A stretch of DNA of 64,000 nt from Saururus chinensis (GCA_035235625.1 CP141143.1:24163092-24227091), one strand, 5' to 3'. Counted from the stretch's first letter, positions 23,001 to 35,870 are shown. A program made the numbers and translations. Notes: generated by a model not told the origin, from the sequence alone.

Positions 23001-24255
23001 ACATACATTATCCATCTGACACTATCAAAGTCAATCACCCCAGAACCAATGGGCTAAACTGCTGGCTCCAGTGGTAGCAATTTATCGGATACTCCTCCAG
23101 TTGATCAGGAAGTACTAGAGAGTATCCGCAATGTGATAGAGGTCAAAGAGGGGGTTGCGAAGAAGACAATTAAGGAGGAGGTCAATCTGCAGCCAAAGAA
23201 CTATCTTGACACAAAGTTGGTGTTCCACATTGAGATTCAGAAGGATGCAGATAAGGACGTTATAATGGAGTTTCTAGTGCACCTATACAAGACGTGGCCA
23301 GTAGAAATTCTCCTCTACACCGACTACCTATCTCTGTTAAATATAGAGTGCATGACCAATGAGGTAATATTGTTTTATTGATCAAACATTTTAAACTATC
23401 TCGTGTTATTAATCACACAATTGCATAGCTGACAAAATGAAACATTTATATATCGCTTTATCAGTAACATGACGTTTGCTCATATCGTTGTTTGCATAAT
23501 ACACTAATTTTTGTCTCTATTGTTGATGTATAAATAGCGTATTGGTTAATACACGACTTGCAAATTCATCATGTTATCGATCTCACGATATAATCATTTT
23601 TCATAAGATATATGTCACAACCTGTTGATCATCGTATCATGACTAACACGATGGGTTTGTTGTAGGCGATAGTCATCTTCTTTCAACTTCTTGAGGAGCA
23701 CAATTTGAGATATCCAGGCAAGTACCCCAACTATTTTTCGGCAAGTTCGCCATTCAACACTATTTTAACATTGGGTCAGCCGAATGTCCAGCGGAGAAGG
23801 AGGGCAAACTCACTGGCATATTGTTGAGAGGGATGAATGTTAACATGGAGAGCAGTTTCATTCCTATCTACTTCACAGACCACTTTCTCTTGCTTATTGT
23901 CCGATGCAGGGAGAAGCAGTTTAGGTGGTACAACCCACTAAAGGGTGACCACGACCACCACTTTGCAGGGGTGGTCAGTGTTAGGAAACATGTTGCAAAT
24001 GGAATGTAGAAGGCCCTTTAGATAAAGGGTGCAAGGCAATGACCAATGACTAAGATCAACAAATGCCCGTATCAAGAAATAAATGAAGATTGTGGTTTGT
24101 ACCTCATGTACTATGTAGCGAAGCTAGCAGGGGGTGTCCTTCAGCTTTATTATAGACAATTGGAGATAATAGGCTTGGCTAGGCCGCAGATCTATGCTGC
24201 TATTCTTCATGCCTGAATCGACAATGAATTTGATCAAGATGCAGATGTATTGTAA
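20070..24255 (+). pseudogene. Ulp1-type (C48) protease gene of the MULE, copy B, with intact 5' end but decayed
   Basis: The introns are hairpin-filled: 20070-20399 (leader), 21137-21428, 22194-22497 and 23364-23665, with GT..AG borders. The first coding exon opens with ATG at 20421 (MAESMKATKDKKKRIYARRL) and runs into a stop at 20661. It then continues as VDEVAMNTGLSGKGNPCKLE and GKAAQGKGKFYKKFF, reminiscent of the N-terminal region of MULE-borne Ulp1 proteins. The protease exon (23666-24255) keeps His in YFTDHFLLLIV and Gln..Cys in CPYQEINEDCGLYLMYY, with Asn in RWYNPLKGD. Several stops (for example after HVANGM) inactivate it. It pairs with 1-2680. Confidence 0.72.
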
Positions 24256-25589
24256 TTAGACAATAGAATTTTTTCATTGCACAATTAAATGACAACTTTG
24301 TTTTTTTCGACCCCATATTGTGTAATTCTCCACTAGAACATAACTACATCTTGTTAGCATGTTTGTTTTTACACGAAGTTGCATTCAGTCATGTGCCATG
24401 TATTTGATCAAACGATATGTACCAATGTCTTGTTACAGACAATGCGATAAGGAAGAAATCTTCAACCGATCGTATTATCATTCTCACTATAGCCACTTAG
24501 GTCGTGTTATCGTTCAAATGACATCTACTACATATGATTGTATGGATAGCGTGTTTTTACATGAAGCAACATTCAGTCATGTGTCCTAACGTACGATCAA
24601 TTTCAGATCATGCTAGTAAGCATACGATTGTAGTGTTAACACTTGTAGACACACAGCTGTTGATGATGTCGTGTATTCGAACAAACAATATGTACCAATA
24701 TCGTGTCACAGAAAATGCAATAAAGAAGAAAACTTCATCCGATTGTGTTATCATTACTCCATTGGTTTGTTTGGAAAAAAATCAATAATTGTTATAACTA
24801 TTTTTCTTTACATAACCTTAGTCCATTACATCAAACATACTATAGTCACATAACATTTTCAAATAGAAAACCAAATAAGATAACAATATGAAAGACCACT
24901 TCAGAGAATGGTGAGGACCGATATGTCGCGAATGCGACGGAACATTCGCCACATTGATATATCACCTGATAGTGAATCATGCCACTACAACAAAAAAGGA
25001 CTATTAGTGACATTTGTAAGTGTCGCTAATAGTCCCATATGCATCGCTAATGACTATTAGTGACGCATAAAAAACATCGATAAAAGTCGAGTCGATGACA
25101 CTAATTAGTGACACTTATACAAAAATGTCGCTAACAGTGCAATATTATTGACACTTATATTTGCATCTCTAATATCAACATTTTTTGCGAAACATAAACG
25201 AGCGTCGCAAATAAGAGATTATTAGTGACTCATAATAACATATGTTGCTAATAATTCACTTTTTATGCACTGCTAATAATAAAATATTTTGAAAAAAACT
25301 AGAAATTATTATCGACGGTTAATTTTATGGAATTAAAAAATAAAGTATAGTTATTAGCGAAGCTTCAATGTTATTGATTCGATAAGTGTCGCTAATAAAA
25401 AAGGAAAAAAAATTATAAAAAGAAAAAAATTATTAGCGACGCTTTTGTAAGCGTCGCAATTAACAAAGAAAAAATAAAAAACTATTGGCGACGCTTCTAA
25501 AAGCGTTGCTAATAAAAACAGAAAAAATAAAAAATATATTTAGCGATGCTAATATAAAAAACTAATTAAAAAAATAAAATCCCATCTAT

Positions 25590-26040
25590 GGTGGGATTGA
25601 AGGGAGGGGGCCGGTGGTGTGAGAGTGGATGGGGGAGGCTTTGGCCGATGGTGGCCGGAGAGGAGAAGAAGGGGGGAAGGGGGAGAAGAAGAGGGGAGGG
25701 CGGGAGCTCCAGCCAGAGTGGAGAAGAAGGGGAGGGGGAGAAGAAGGGGGGTTGCTGCCGGAGATGGCTGGAGAAGAGGAAGAAGGGGGCAAGGGGTAGG
25801 GGAGGGAGGGCTCCAGCTAGAGGCGGCTGGAGCAGAGAAAAAAGGGGGTGGAGGGAGAAGAAGAGGGAGGGATCCTGCTGGAGGCGGATGGAGCAAAGGA
25901 AGAAGGGGGCTTTGGCAGTGTTTGACTGGAGAAGAGAAAGACGAGGCGTGGGGAGAAGAAGGGGGAGGGCGGTTGGCGGAGGGGGGTGGCGGCACAAGGG
26001 AAGAGGGGTAGGGGAGGTTAAATAACCATGTAAGTGAAAA
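25590..26040 (-). other. GC-rich block of CACTA copy B
   Basis: It is homologous to 4010-4400. The minus-strand frame (25549-26079) is Pro/Ser-rich. The plus strand is also open in two frames, so openness is explained by purine/pyrimidine asymmetry. No domain is seen. Confidence 0.5.
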
Positions 26041-26199
26041 TTTTGCCTGCGTGGTTAAAATTTCACTTGCGGCAGCCAAAATTTCACCTGCACGGGCGAA
26101 AAAATTGTATTAGTGACGCTTAGGCAGGAGCATCGCAAATACTTAAGATATTTGCGACACTTCTAGTTAAGCGTCGCTAATATACTTATTAATTTTTTT

Positions 26200-26971
26200 T
26201 TAAATTCCTATTAGTGACGCATAGCATGTGCATCATGACTATACTAGCAAAGTAGCGACGCATACGTTTATTCGTCATGATTACACTAGTTTGTAGCAAC
26301 GCATACACGTATGCGTCGTTACTACACTAGGATAGTAGTGACACATACACGTATGCATCACTGGTACCCTAAGGTAGTAGTGACGCATACGTTTATGCAT
26401 TGCTAATATGATTTTTTTTATTTTTAAAATAATTTATAATAACAATTTTAATTTTCTCTCTCCTCCCTTTCTCTCTCTCTTCCTCTCTCCTCCCTCCCTC
26501 CCTCCTCTCTCCTCCCTCCCTCCCTCTCTCTCCTCGCTCCCTCCTCTCTCTCTTCCCTCTCTATCTCTCTCCTTTCTCTCTCTTCCTCTCTCTCCCCTCC
26601 CTCCCCTCCCCTCTCCTAACTCTCTCTATCTCAAAATATTAACGACACATAACATATGCATCGCTACTACACTAGTTAGTTGCATCACATATGTGTATGC
26701 GTCACTACTACCCTAAGTTATTAGTGACACATACGTATATGCGTCGTTAATAGTTGTTTTTTTTAAAATTTAAAAATAATTTATAATAACAATTTTAATT
26801 CTCTCTCTCCTCTCCTCTCTCTCACTCTTTCTCCCCTCTCTCCCTCCTCTCTCTCTCTCTCTCTCTCTTTCCTCACTCTCTCTTCTCTCCCTCTCCGCTT
26901 TCTCTCTCTTCCTCTCTCTCTGTCTCTGTCTCTTCCTCTCTTCTCTCTCTCTTCTGTCTTTTCCTCTCTCT

Positions 26972-27013
<42 letters not shown>

Positions 27014-28135
27014 TCTCTATCCTTTCTCTCTCCTCACTCTCTCTCTTTCCTCTTTATCTCCTCTCTCTCCTCACTTTGTCTATCTCTTTTAATTTAAATT
27101 TACAATAAAAAAATATTAGCGATGTATAACGTATGTGCTACTACTACACTAGTTAGTAGTGACACATAAATGTATACGTTGCTACTACCTTAAGTTATTA
27201 GCGATGCATATGTATATGCATCGCTAATACGAATTTTATTTTATTTTTTTAAAATAATTTATAATAAAATTTTTAATTCTCTCTCTTCTCTTATCCTCTC
27301 TCTCTTCCTCTCTCTCCCCTATCTCCCTCCTCTCTCCTCCCTCCCTCCCTCTCTCTTTCCTCTCTATCTCTTCTCTCTCCCCTCACACACACACACACAC
27401 ACACACACTCTCTCTCTCTCTTCCTGTCTCTCTCCTCTCTATCTCTTCTCTCTCCCCTCACACACACACACACACACACACTCTTCGTGTCTCTCTCCCT
27501 CCTCCTCCTCCTCTCTCTCTCTCCTTTCTCTCCTTCTTTTCTCTCTCCTTTCTCTCCCTCCTCTCTCTCTCTCCTCCTCTCTCTCCCTCCTCTCTCTCGC
27601 CCTCTCTCGCTCCTCTCTCCTCCCTCTTGTCTCCTCACTCTCTCTATCTCTTTTAATTTATTTTTTTTAAAATAAAGAAATATTAGTGACGCATAACGTA
27701 TGCATCGCTACTACACTAAGTAGTGAGGCATACATGTATGCGTCACTACTACACTAGGATACTAGTAATGCATACACATATGGTTGCTACTACCCAAAGT
27801 TATTAGCGACACATAGGTATATGTGTCGCTAATAGGATTTTTTTTATTTTTTAAAAATTATAAAAATAATTTATAATAACAATTTTAATTCTCTCTCTTC
27901 TCCTCTCTCTTCTCACCATCTCTCCCCTCTTTCTCTCTCTTCTCTCTCCTCACCCCCTCTCTTCTCTTTCACTCCTCACCCTCACTATTCTCTCTCTCTC
28001 CTCCCTCTCTCTCTCTCCTCTCTCTCCTCTTTTCTCTTTCCTCTCTCTCCATTTTCTCTCTTTTATTTAAAATTCTTTTAAAATAGAAATTTGTTGTAGT
28101 GATGCATAACTGTATGCGTCACTACTATCCTTAGG
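26200..28135. repeat. hairpin/polypyrimidine tandem array of CACTA copy B, with CA microsatellites
   Basis: CT tracts lie at about 26455-26630, 26805-27090, 27275-27655 and 27890-28070. They alternate with tagtgacgcatac...gtatgcgtcacta hairpins and an AT spacer. Two (CA)n runs (27385-27408 and 27460-27481) are inside the third tract. Confidence 0.7.
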
Positions 28136-28139
28136 TAGA

Positions 28140-31100
28140 AAGGGTAACCCTGATCGATGCTCTCCTTCCTTACATCGTTTTCCTACTCTATTAATCGACC
28201 AACTTCGGCTTATAGTTGGAACATCTGCCCCATTCGGAGGTTCCTCTTGTGCGCTGGTACATCTTTTGCAGTTGTGACCCAACTGGCCGCATGATCTACA
28301 TTTTTGTGGGGCTTTGACCTTTGGTTGTGACCATCCAATTTTTTTGTGGATGCCCCCACTGCTTTTGTAGGATAGGTGGGCTAAATGTAGTCATAACTCC
28401 AGCTACTGCCCATTGGTTCCTATCCTTCGTTGGGTGTACTGACTCTCGATATGTCATTCTATATAATTCAGTTGACTACAATCTTTTGTAATAGTCATAC
28501 ACATAGAAGTGTCTATGATCGATTTTTGCAATTGCATGCTTACATGGTAGCCCCAAATGTTGAAACTTTCAACATGTGCATGTACGTTCAACCAGATTTA
28601 TCACATCTTGTTAAGAAAATATCGTGAGTATGTGCTCACGATAAACAACCCTATCATGTCATAAGATACATGACTACTTAAGTATACAATACGATCATCT
28701 ATGCTAATGCTTACATATCGTCATGTAACTAAACAAACACACTAACATGCTATGAATGAAATGTACCTGGTGATATAGCGAGTTAACTTGGAATTCATAC
28801 ATTGAAACATGCAACACAATCACATTCCTTGCCTCTTCTCACCCGTTTTCAATGTGTTATCAAATAATACGGTTGTTTGCTCCCTTGTGTGCTCAATTAA
28901 CTGAGTTATAGGCATTGATCTCGTTTTTTTGAACATTGCATTTGGCACTTTTAGACCTGTTTGAGTTGAGGGTTCTATATCTTTTCCTTGGAAATGAGAC
29001 ATTGGCCCAATGCTCCACACCTATCTTATTTAGCCAAGTATATGCTTTGGAATTATGTTCTTTAATATTGTTCATTATTTCATCATACACATTCAGTGTG
29101 AAAGTTTCGGCTATAAGATGAAGCTGGTTCTTTAGGTAGTTGTCCTTGAATCTATCCAGCATATTTGATGTCATGTGACAAATGTAATATTCGTGGTGTG
29201 TAGATGGGAAAAATAGCTGAACAACATTTGCCAACTGCAAATGCAATTCAAGAAACCAACACCATGTTTTCTCTCACTCGTTCTCAACCACTACAAATGC
29301 AATGCACAACATATTATTGTTCCCATCCAATGCAGTTGCTATCAATAGCTGTCCATGATACTTTCCTTTCAAGAAAGTTGCATCTACCGTTAGCAATGGC
29401 CTCAGTGTTGTTCTGAAAGCTCTCGCAACAGGACCAAACATCCAAAATATTATTTTGAAATCGTACCCACCTATAGGTCCAGGAATATAACATGATCTCA
29501 CTGGAACAACTACACTTCCTAAATTTATATATTCTATCTGGCTTCCGTAAGTAGGAAGTATGTGGTAGGATTCATCTGGGTCCCCATCTATTAAATCAGT
29601 CAGTGCTTTACTAGCACGACCAAATACACTTTAGTGAAGGTTATACGACAGTGGCTTATATTGTGTTCCTGATCACACAACAGTGTTTGTAGTCGTGAGA
29701 TCATAAACCATGCACAATGACTGATCATGTTCATGTTAATATGATATTTACAAATGTTGTGTGAGCACAAAAACAATTGTAGTGTAAGCGTGTAAACGAT
29801 AACACACTAGACTAGCATATCGTGACACTAAATCAACACTTCAATTAGTCTCATAGGTTATGCCCCACTAGTCTCATAGGCTACATGCCAGCATTTCTTG
29901 TAGTTTGTAGTTATGCCCAATGTTTTAAAAACCGGACCGGACCGGCCAATTTGACCAGGTTCAACCGAACCCGTTATAAAAAATGGGCTGGTTCAATTTA
30001 ATTTCCGAGTTGATTTAACCCGGCTAGGTCAGCGTAACTCAGACAGTTCAACCGGTTACCCAGTGTTCCAGTTCGGTCCAGGTTCTAAGAAAAAAAGAAT
30101 GGAGGCGGGGTGACTAAGGATTGCTGCAGATGATGCCGATCAGAAATACGAAGATGCGATCGTAGATACAAATTATCCCAGATGTGGAGGAGTTCAGCTG
30201 ATTCAGCCGTCTTCTCTTCGATTTTCTTCCCTACGCCATAGACATTGATCTCTGACAAGGGAGAGTAAGTTCGAATCCTGTTGGTTCCGTCCTTCTGGCT
30301 GCGTCAGTTCGAGGAATTTGTGGTTTCTTTATTGAATTGGGATCGAGTCGATCAACAACGAGTTCTGGGTGATGGGTTGGGTGCTGATTTGTTGATTTTG
30401 CCTTGTCTTTAGAATTGATGCTTACAGGGGTTTGTAGCGAGCACTGTGCGGTAATGGCATTGGTGCATAAATCCAAACTCGCGGGTAGATGCAGGGGAGA
30501 GTACGGATGGAGGGGGAATGAGAGGAAGGAGAGGAGTGGATGTGATGAGGATGATGGAAATTGGATAGATGGGAGAGGTATGGGTAAGGTGATGAAAGGG
30601 GGAAGAGGAGAGGGAAGGGTTAGGGCTGGGCTGCCTGGGAGGAGAGGGAGGGGAAGCTGGGGTGGAGAGGGAGCCGTGGAGAAGAGCTCAGCCGCCGGGG
30701 TGGAGTCGTGGCTACCGGTTGGGGTGGAGCCGTGGAGATGAGGTTACCGTCAGAATCTGGCTGCTGGCAAGAGGGAGCAGGATTGTGGGAGAGGAGGAGG
30801 AAAGGGGAAGAAGGCAGTAGTGGGTGGGATTAGGGTTAGTGAATGTCCGAATGAGAAGTTATATAGAAACCGGGTCAACCCGGGTTAACCTCCAGTTGAC
30901 CCCGGTTGGACCGGCGGGGACACCAATCCGGGTCGATGTTAGGGTCGATTTTTAAAACACAGGTTATGCCCTAGTGTTTTGAAATATAACTTGTTATGCT
31001 CTTAGGTGTAATGTCCACTGAATCTTTAAATAGGCCGTAACATTTTATTGTTCAATGGTGCGATGCTAGGGGATGATCAATTAACTTCCTTTGGGTTCCA

Positions 31101-32460
31101 CATGAATGGTACGACACTAACCTCGTGACAGTCACATGATCTTCTATATTTGAAGCCCTTATAAACCAGCTACAAGAATGATTGGAGCACTTGTGGCATG
31201 CGTATTCCTTTTTTCATTTATAACACGGTATGTAAAATTTGCCTTTATTGCTAAGTCGATCAAGACCCTCTTGAATGCAACAAGCTAAGAAAATGTGCAC
31301 CCAATTAGAGGAGCTTTTGGTAATCCTTTGCATGCAAATTACCCGTCATTAGTTGGCCTTCCTCAATATTCGGTTCCAACATATTTAAATCATCGACTAT
31401 ATCCAATTCTGCCTTTGCCTCAACAATGGCATAACTAGGGACCTCGCTCTTTCTAAATTCTTTGCGGTCAAACATACTTTCCATGCCAACTATATCATTA
31501 TCGTACCACTAATACTTACCCCACATATTTTCAACTTTTGCACCTTCTTCACCGTCGCAATTACAAGGGCTATATGGAGGTTCATAGTTATCAAATGAAG
31601 CCCTTATCCCACCCATTGTTGGCAACAATTCCTCATATCTATTATGATTGACTTCTATTTCAGGTTCTCTACTCATTGGATTGGTGAAAGAAGATTGACA
31701 TGGATTTGTTGAGGGCAAGTTTCCCAGTTCTCCCAATACGCATTGCACATTATCGTGTTAAAAAAATGCTACATCACTCGACATTGTGTATTGGGTTAAC
31801 ATGCTTACAATTCAATTCGTGTTATCAAAATGAAGACATGAATGCATATTGTATTATTATATCTACGATGAAAATCATAATTGATATATCGCATGTGTAT
31901 GTCGTATAATTACTAATGCGATATATTATACATCATGTTTCTTTCTTTCTTCACACGATATGATCTGCACTTAACATGATATGGTCGATATCATGTGCTT
32001 GAGTACACGACAACGTCCAATTACATGTAATCTAAACATTCATTATTACTTGATAGTTTCAAATGTGAACTGTACTTCATTGACTCCAGTCTAAAATCTG
32101 ACATTATAGCTGGGCTGAGCCATTACTACCGGTGATTTAACCCTATTGACTATCTGGTTCCTTTCTACGGATGGTGATGGTGATTTGTCACCGTTGTCGG
32201 GCTTTTTTATCTCGGAATACAATGATAACACTTCCTTATTTGCCTTCTTATGAATGGAGAAATCCGAATTGGAGGTCCTCACTGTCTTATAATTTATATA
32301 TCATGGATGATTGTGAGGATGAAATTAAATACTTCAAAGTGACATTACCATTGACGGAAAGTTGTGCTTTGACTTGAACCAACAGCTCGCCGAAGCTCAC
32401 TGACGAATGAATGTTCATCAACCGTACCATTCCACCAATATATACGCCATCATTGCCTAC
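28140..32460 (-). pseudogene. mudrA: MULE transposase (mudrA-like), copy B, decayed and interrupted
   Basis: It is the homologue of 6420-9690. The core is at 29274-29501 (VDATFLKGKYHGQLLIATAL) and 28893-29246 (QLANVVQLFFPSTHHEYYIC; YTWLNKIGVEHWANVSF). A downstream part reads MPITQLIEHTREQ. An N-terminal acidic region spans 31330-31750, with a PB1-like start near 32340-32460. As in copy A, the second catalytic Asp segment is missing. Near 28970 the reading frame must shift. A 1.04 kb element (29919-30962) interrupts an intron-like part. At 28619-28640 the palindrome atcgtgag...ctcacgat is perfect, whereas it is degraded in copy A. Confidence 0.8.
29919..30962. mobile_element. non-autonomous Mutator-like insertion with 9-bp target duplication
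   Basis: Copy A at the same place (about 8254) reads gttatgccccagtgttt without a break. Copy B has gttatgccc (29910-29918), 1044 bases, then gttatgccc again (30963-30971). The ends are inverted: left tgttttaaaaaccggacc, right complement tgttttaaaaatcgacc. A 9-bp duplication and TIRs fit a MULE-type transposition. The interior is GC-rich with one open frame (30403-30741, Gly/Arg-rich) and no recognised domain. It may carry captured DNA. Confidence 0.8.
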
Positions 32461-33530
32461 CTCTCCGTTCTCTACCCTCTCTCCCCTCTTTCTCTTTCTT
32501 CTCTCTCTTAGCTCTCCTCACTCCCTCTCTTCTCTCTCTCCTCTCCTTATCTACCTCTCTCTTCCCTCTCTCTCTTGATCACTCTCTCTCCTCTCTCTTG
32601 CTCTCTTCACTCTCTCTTTTATTATAACTTATATTTTAAAATTAATAAGAAAACTTAAGAAATAAAATATATTATATATAAATAGTGAAACTTTAATCTA
32701 TTATTGACACTATCTTTTATTGAAAATTTAATATTTATTTACTGTATATACAAATAGTAAATATTGAATAAAATATATTATATATTTAAGAAGTTTATTT
32801 TTAATATTGTTAATCCTTATTTATTATATAATTATTTATTAAATAAAATTAAATTAATAAAGATAAGAGCGACGCTTGTCTATTATCAATGCTATTTGTG
32901 ACGCTTGTTTAAAAGTGTCGCTAATGGTTTTAAATTTTTATTTTTTATTTTAAATTCATTACTATTAGCGACGCTTTTATTAAGCATCGCTAATAGCATA
33001 TATGTTAACAATGCTTTCTAACAAGCGTTGCTATGGTTAAAACTATTAGCGACACTTAAGAAAAAATGTCGCTAATAGTTATAAATTTTTTCTTTTTTCT
33101 TTTAAAATAAATATCTTTTAGCGATGCTTGTTTAAAGGGCCGCTAATAGCATAACTAATTATCAACGTTTATTGGAAAGTATTGCTAATATGGTTATCAT
33201 ACGTAGTTAATAACCATAGTATTGTCGTTTATTGGAATGCTTTAAATTAAGCGTTGCTAATAGATGACTATTAGCGACATATTATTATGTGTCGCTAATA
33301 GTTCATTTTTTTTGCAACGATTTTGTATGCGTCGCAAGTAGTGGTTTTTAGCAACGCTTTTGTTTGTGTCGCTAATAAATGCTTCTCTAATAGTACATTT
33401 TGTTGTAGTGTAATTTTTATTTTTGTACAAATTTACCTTTCTTCCTTCTTTCTTCTTTCTTTTGTTTCCCCTTCTTCCTTCCACCTTCATCCATCATCCA
33501 GATCTTTAGTTCCTCCTTTCTCTTTCTTCC

Positions 33531-33881
33531 TCGTCACACCTCTCTTCCATTGTGCTGCCTGTGGCTAGGTTGCCAACCTTGGCGATCTGCTCAATGTTTG
33601 CACCACCAACACCCTCGGTAGGGTGATGCTAGGTTTGAGGAAGAGCTAGGGAAGGAAGCAGGTGAGTTCAAAGAGATGGTGGTGGAGCTGATGGTCCTGG
33701 ACGACGTCTTTAACATGGGTGACTTCATCCCAACCCTCGATTGGATCAACTTCCAGGGCATCGCCAGAAAGATGAAGCACCTCCACTACCACTTCGACTC
33801 CTTCCCCTCTCGCATCCTCGATGCCCACCATGGCTCCTCTGGCTTCAACCACAAGTGCCACCAGGAAATCCTAGAAAGACA
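33531..33881 (+). pseudogene. captured flavonoid 3'-hydroxylase (CYP75B) fragment, copy 3, N-terminus deleted
   Basis: It retains LGDLLNVCTTNTLGRVMLG and MVVELMVLDDVFNMGDFIP, followed by TLDWINFQGIARKMKHLHYH. The anchor, hinge and HIRED segment present in copies 1 and 2 are deleted. The upstream homology resumes at 33415-33530. It lies between the CACTA right end and the SKP1-B promoter, as in unit A. Confidence 0.78.
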
Positions 33882-33948
33882 GTAAATATTTACTCTTTTT
33901 GTATATAACAAAGTGAGTAAATATTTAATGTCTTCTTTCTTCGTACAG

Positions 33949-34185
33949 TTGCTGCAGCAGAACCTGCTAGAGGTGCTAGAGTTGGACATCTTCACTGCCT
34001 CCAGCAGCGCCGATCCGAAGCTCATCGCCCTCTTGATCAATTGGTTTCTCTCTGATTCGCAAGTCTATGATTCGAGGAAGCTCTACAAGGAAAGGTGGAC
34101 GGAGCTGGCGGAGGGATCCTCAGTAGAGCTAGAGCCGGTAAGGCCTCAACGAGGCCCTCCATACCATCAAGCTTCGAATCCTTAG
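33949..34185 (+). pseudogene. second captured exon-like segment, copy 3
   Basis: It is open from a TCGTACAG acceptor, with LLEVLELDIFTASSSADPKL and YDSRKLYKERWTELAEGS. The family is not recognised. It is the least damaged of the three copies. Confidence 0.4.
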
Positions 34186-34909
34186 TGTCAATTCTGGTAT
34201 GGGCTTCTGGTTCGGCGGCAGAACAACGACACTTGAGGGGGAGGAGTACAACCATTTCTAGTGGCAATAGGGGTGAGGTGGGAGTGGTGAGAAGGAGAAA
34301 GGGCAGCGACCATGGGAAAGGGACGGTGACTGGCGGCACGAGGTGAGGTGAACGGAGAGGGAGAGGAGAGTGGGGGAGCGAGGTGTAAGCGGGGCGGTTT
34401 GGACAGAGATGAGAAAAGGTGGGGCGATGAGAGAAGAAGGTGGTGGCAGCAGAATGAGAATAGAAAAAAAGAAGGGTGGCTAGGGGTATTTTTGTCTGAA
34501 AATAAATTTTAGAATTAATGATAAATTATTAAAAAAATTTATAGTTAACGTTTAATTATGTTTTAAGTAATACTTGAAATTATATAAATCTGCAACGGCA
34601 TATCACCAGACGGAGGAGGCAGTGAGACCCTTAAAACCTCCTCCTGAGCACGTGTTCGTGAAGAGCTGTAGAATCCGGGACTCAACTAACTGCCAAGGAT
34701 CACTGTTTGTTGGTAATGTGAGAGTTTGAAGCAGTTGGATGCTGCTGCAAAGGTACATGACTCAGTTCAATTCTAGGAAAAGAGGATGTTTCCGAAAAGG
34801 AGTCATAATTGGAACTTTGTTCGAAGTCTCAGTTCAATTCGAGAAGGGATAGGAATCCTAATTTGGGAAGTTTCTTCCATCCCAGAGTGCAACCCAGCAA
34901 GGCAGCAAC

Positions 34910-34917
34910 TATAAATA
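34910..34917 (+). promoter_or_regulatory. TATA box of SKP1-B
   Basis: TATAAATA lies 99 bases before the ATG. The whole upstream region from about 34580 (gcaacggcatatcaccag) matches SKP1-A closely. Confidence 0.75.
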
Positions 34918-35015
34918 GGCGGCTCCTCGCACCGCATGTAATCATTCAAATCTTGCTTTCTTCCTCAGTTTCTCGCCCTCGTGTTGTGGTGCGATTGTAA
35001 GCAGCTTCGGTGGAG

Positions 35016-35498
35016 ATGGCCACGGCGGCGGGGAAGAAAGTGACGCTGATGAGCTCGGACGGAGAGGTGTTCGACGTGGAGGAGACTGTGGCCATGGGGA
35101 TGCAGATGATCAATCTCATGATCGAGGACGACTGCGCGAACGACAAGATCCCATTGCCGAACGTGACTGGCAAGGCCCTCGCCAAGGTGATCGAGTACTG
35201 CAAGAAGCATGCGGAGCAGAAGCAGATGGAGGAGGACAATAAGGCCGATAAGGAGGAGCAACTCAAGGTGTGGGACGCGGAGTTTGTCGATGTCGACACG
35301 GACACGCTCTTCCACCTTATTATGGCGGCAAACTACCTGGAAATCAAGAGCTTGATGGATCTGGCCTGCCAGAAAGTGGCGGACATGGTCAAGGGGAAGT
35401 CGGTCGAGGAACTCCGGAAGACGTTTCAGATCGAAAACGACTTTACCCCAGAAGAGGAAGAGGAGATTCGGAGGGAGAACGCATGGGCCTTCGAGTGA
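35016..35498 (+). CDS. SKP1: SKP1-like protein B (SCF ubiquitin ligase adaptor)
   Basis: A 160-residue intronless SKP1. The POZ domain starts [17 protein letters not shown] and includes [18 protein letters not shown]. The C-terminus reads [20 protein letters not shown] and ends [19 protein letters not shown]. It keeps the conserved Ala and Lys positions that copy A has lost. It differs from A and C by Thr at residue 3 and Gly in AMGMQMI. Its 3' flank is shared with SKP1-C for about 370 bases, so these copies were duplicated together with promoter and terminator regions. The open frame and promoter suggest it is expressed, which cannot be tested here. Confidence 0.94.
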   Translation: MATAAGKKVTLMSSDGEVFDVEETVAMGMQMINLMIEDDCANDKIPLPNVTGKALAKVIEYCKKHAEQKQMEEDNKADKEEQLKVWDAEFVDVDTDTLFHLIMAANYLEIKSLMDLACQKVADMVKGKSVEELRKTFQIENDFTPEEEEEIRRENAWAFE

Positions 35499-35870
35499 TG
35501 ATGAACTGAAACGATGAGACCGCTGGTTGGACATTATTATTTGTTTGTAAAATTTTCTACAAAGTTTTTTTTTTTTCTTTAGTTAGCTAGCAAGTAAAAC
35601 TTTTTTTCTTCGTTTATTGATCCTTGCGATTTACATTCCAAAGCCATCACCGACCGTTAATCAAGGAAAAGAGGGCATATTCTCCGCCATAGACTAAGCT
35701 CTATAAGGGAAAGAACTATCCCGTTAGATTAAGATCAGAGGGCCGCCGTACATCATTATGTTAATTTATATTGCTTAATAACATAGTTGTGGTACTAAGC
35801 AATATAAGTGAAATACGAACACTATATTACATCTACGTTACTTGGTATCATACACTAAATTAAGTAATTG
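35499..35870 (+). repeat. 3' flank of SKP1-B shared with SKP1-C
   Basis: It matches 53066-53455. It includes a small hairpin, tatattgcttaata...tactaagcaatata, at about 35768-35808. No gene is seen. In copy A this flank is cut off by the Copia LTR. Confidence 0.6.

Larger units (their letters stand above)
24983..33410 (+). mobile_element. CACTA-type composite element, copy B
   Basis: The left end is cactacaacaaaaaagg and the right end ttttgttgtagtg. The layout is the same as 3406-10733: hairpins, GC-rich block (25590-26040), CT arrays, minus-strand mudrA-like gene (28140-32460), CT tract and hairpins. It is longer mainly because of the 1.04 kb insertion at 29919-30962 and expanded CT tracts. 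The flanks are tgc (left) and taa (right), again not a target duplication. Ends and internal junctions coincide with copy A, so the composite predates the segmental duplication. Confidence 0.68.

Noticed and set aside
30403..30741. 112-residue Gly/Arg-rich frame in the MULE insertion as a gene
   Set aside because: Low complexity, no recognised domain, and it sits inside a small non-autonomous element.
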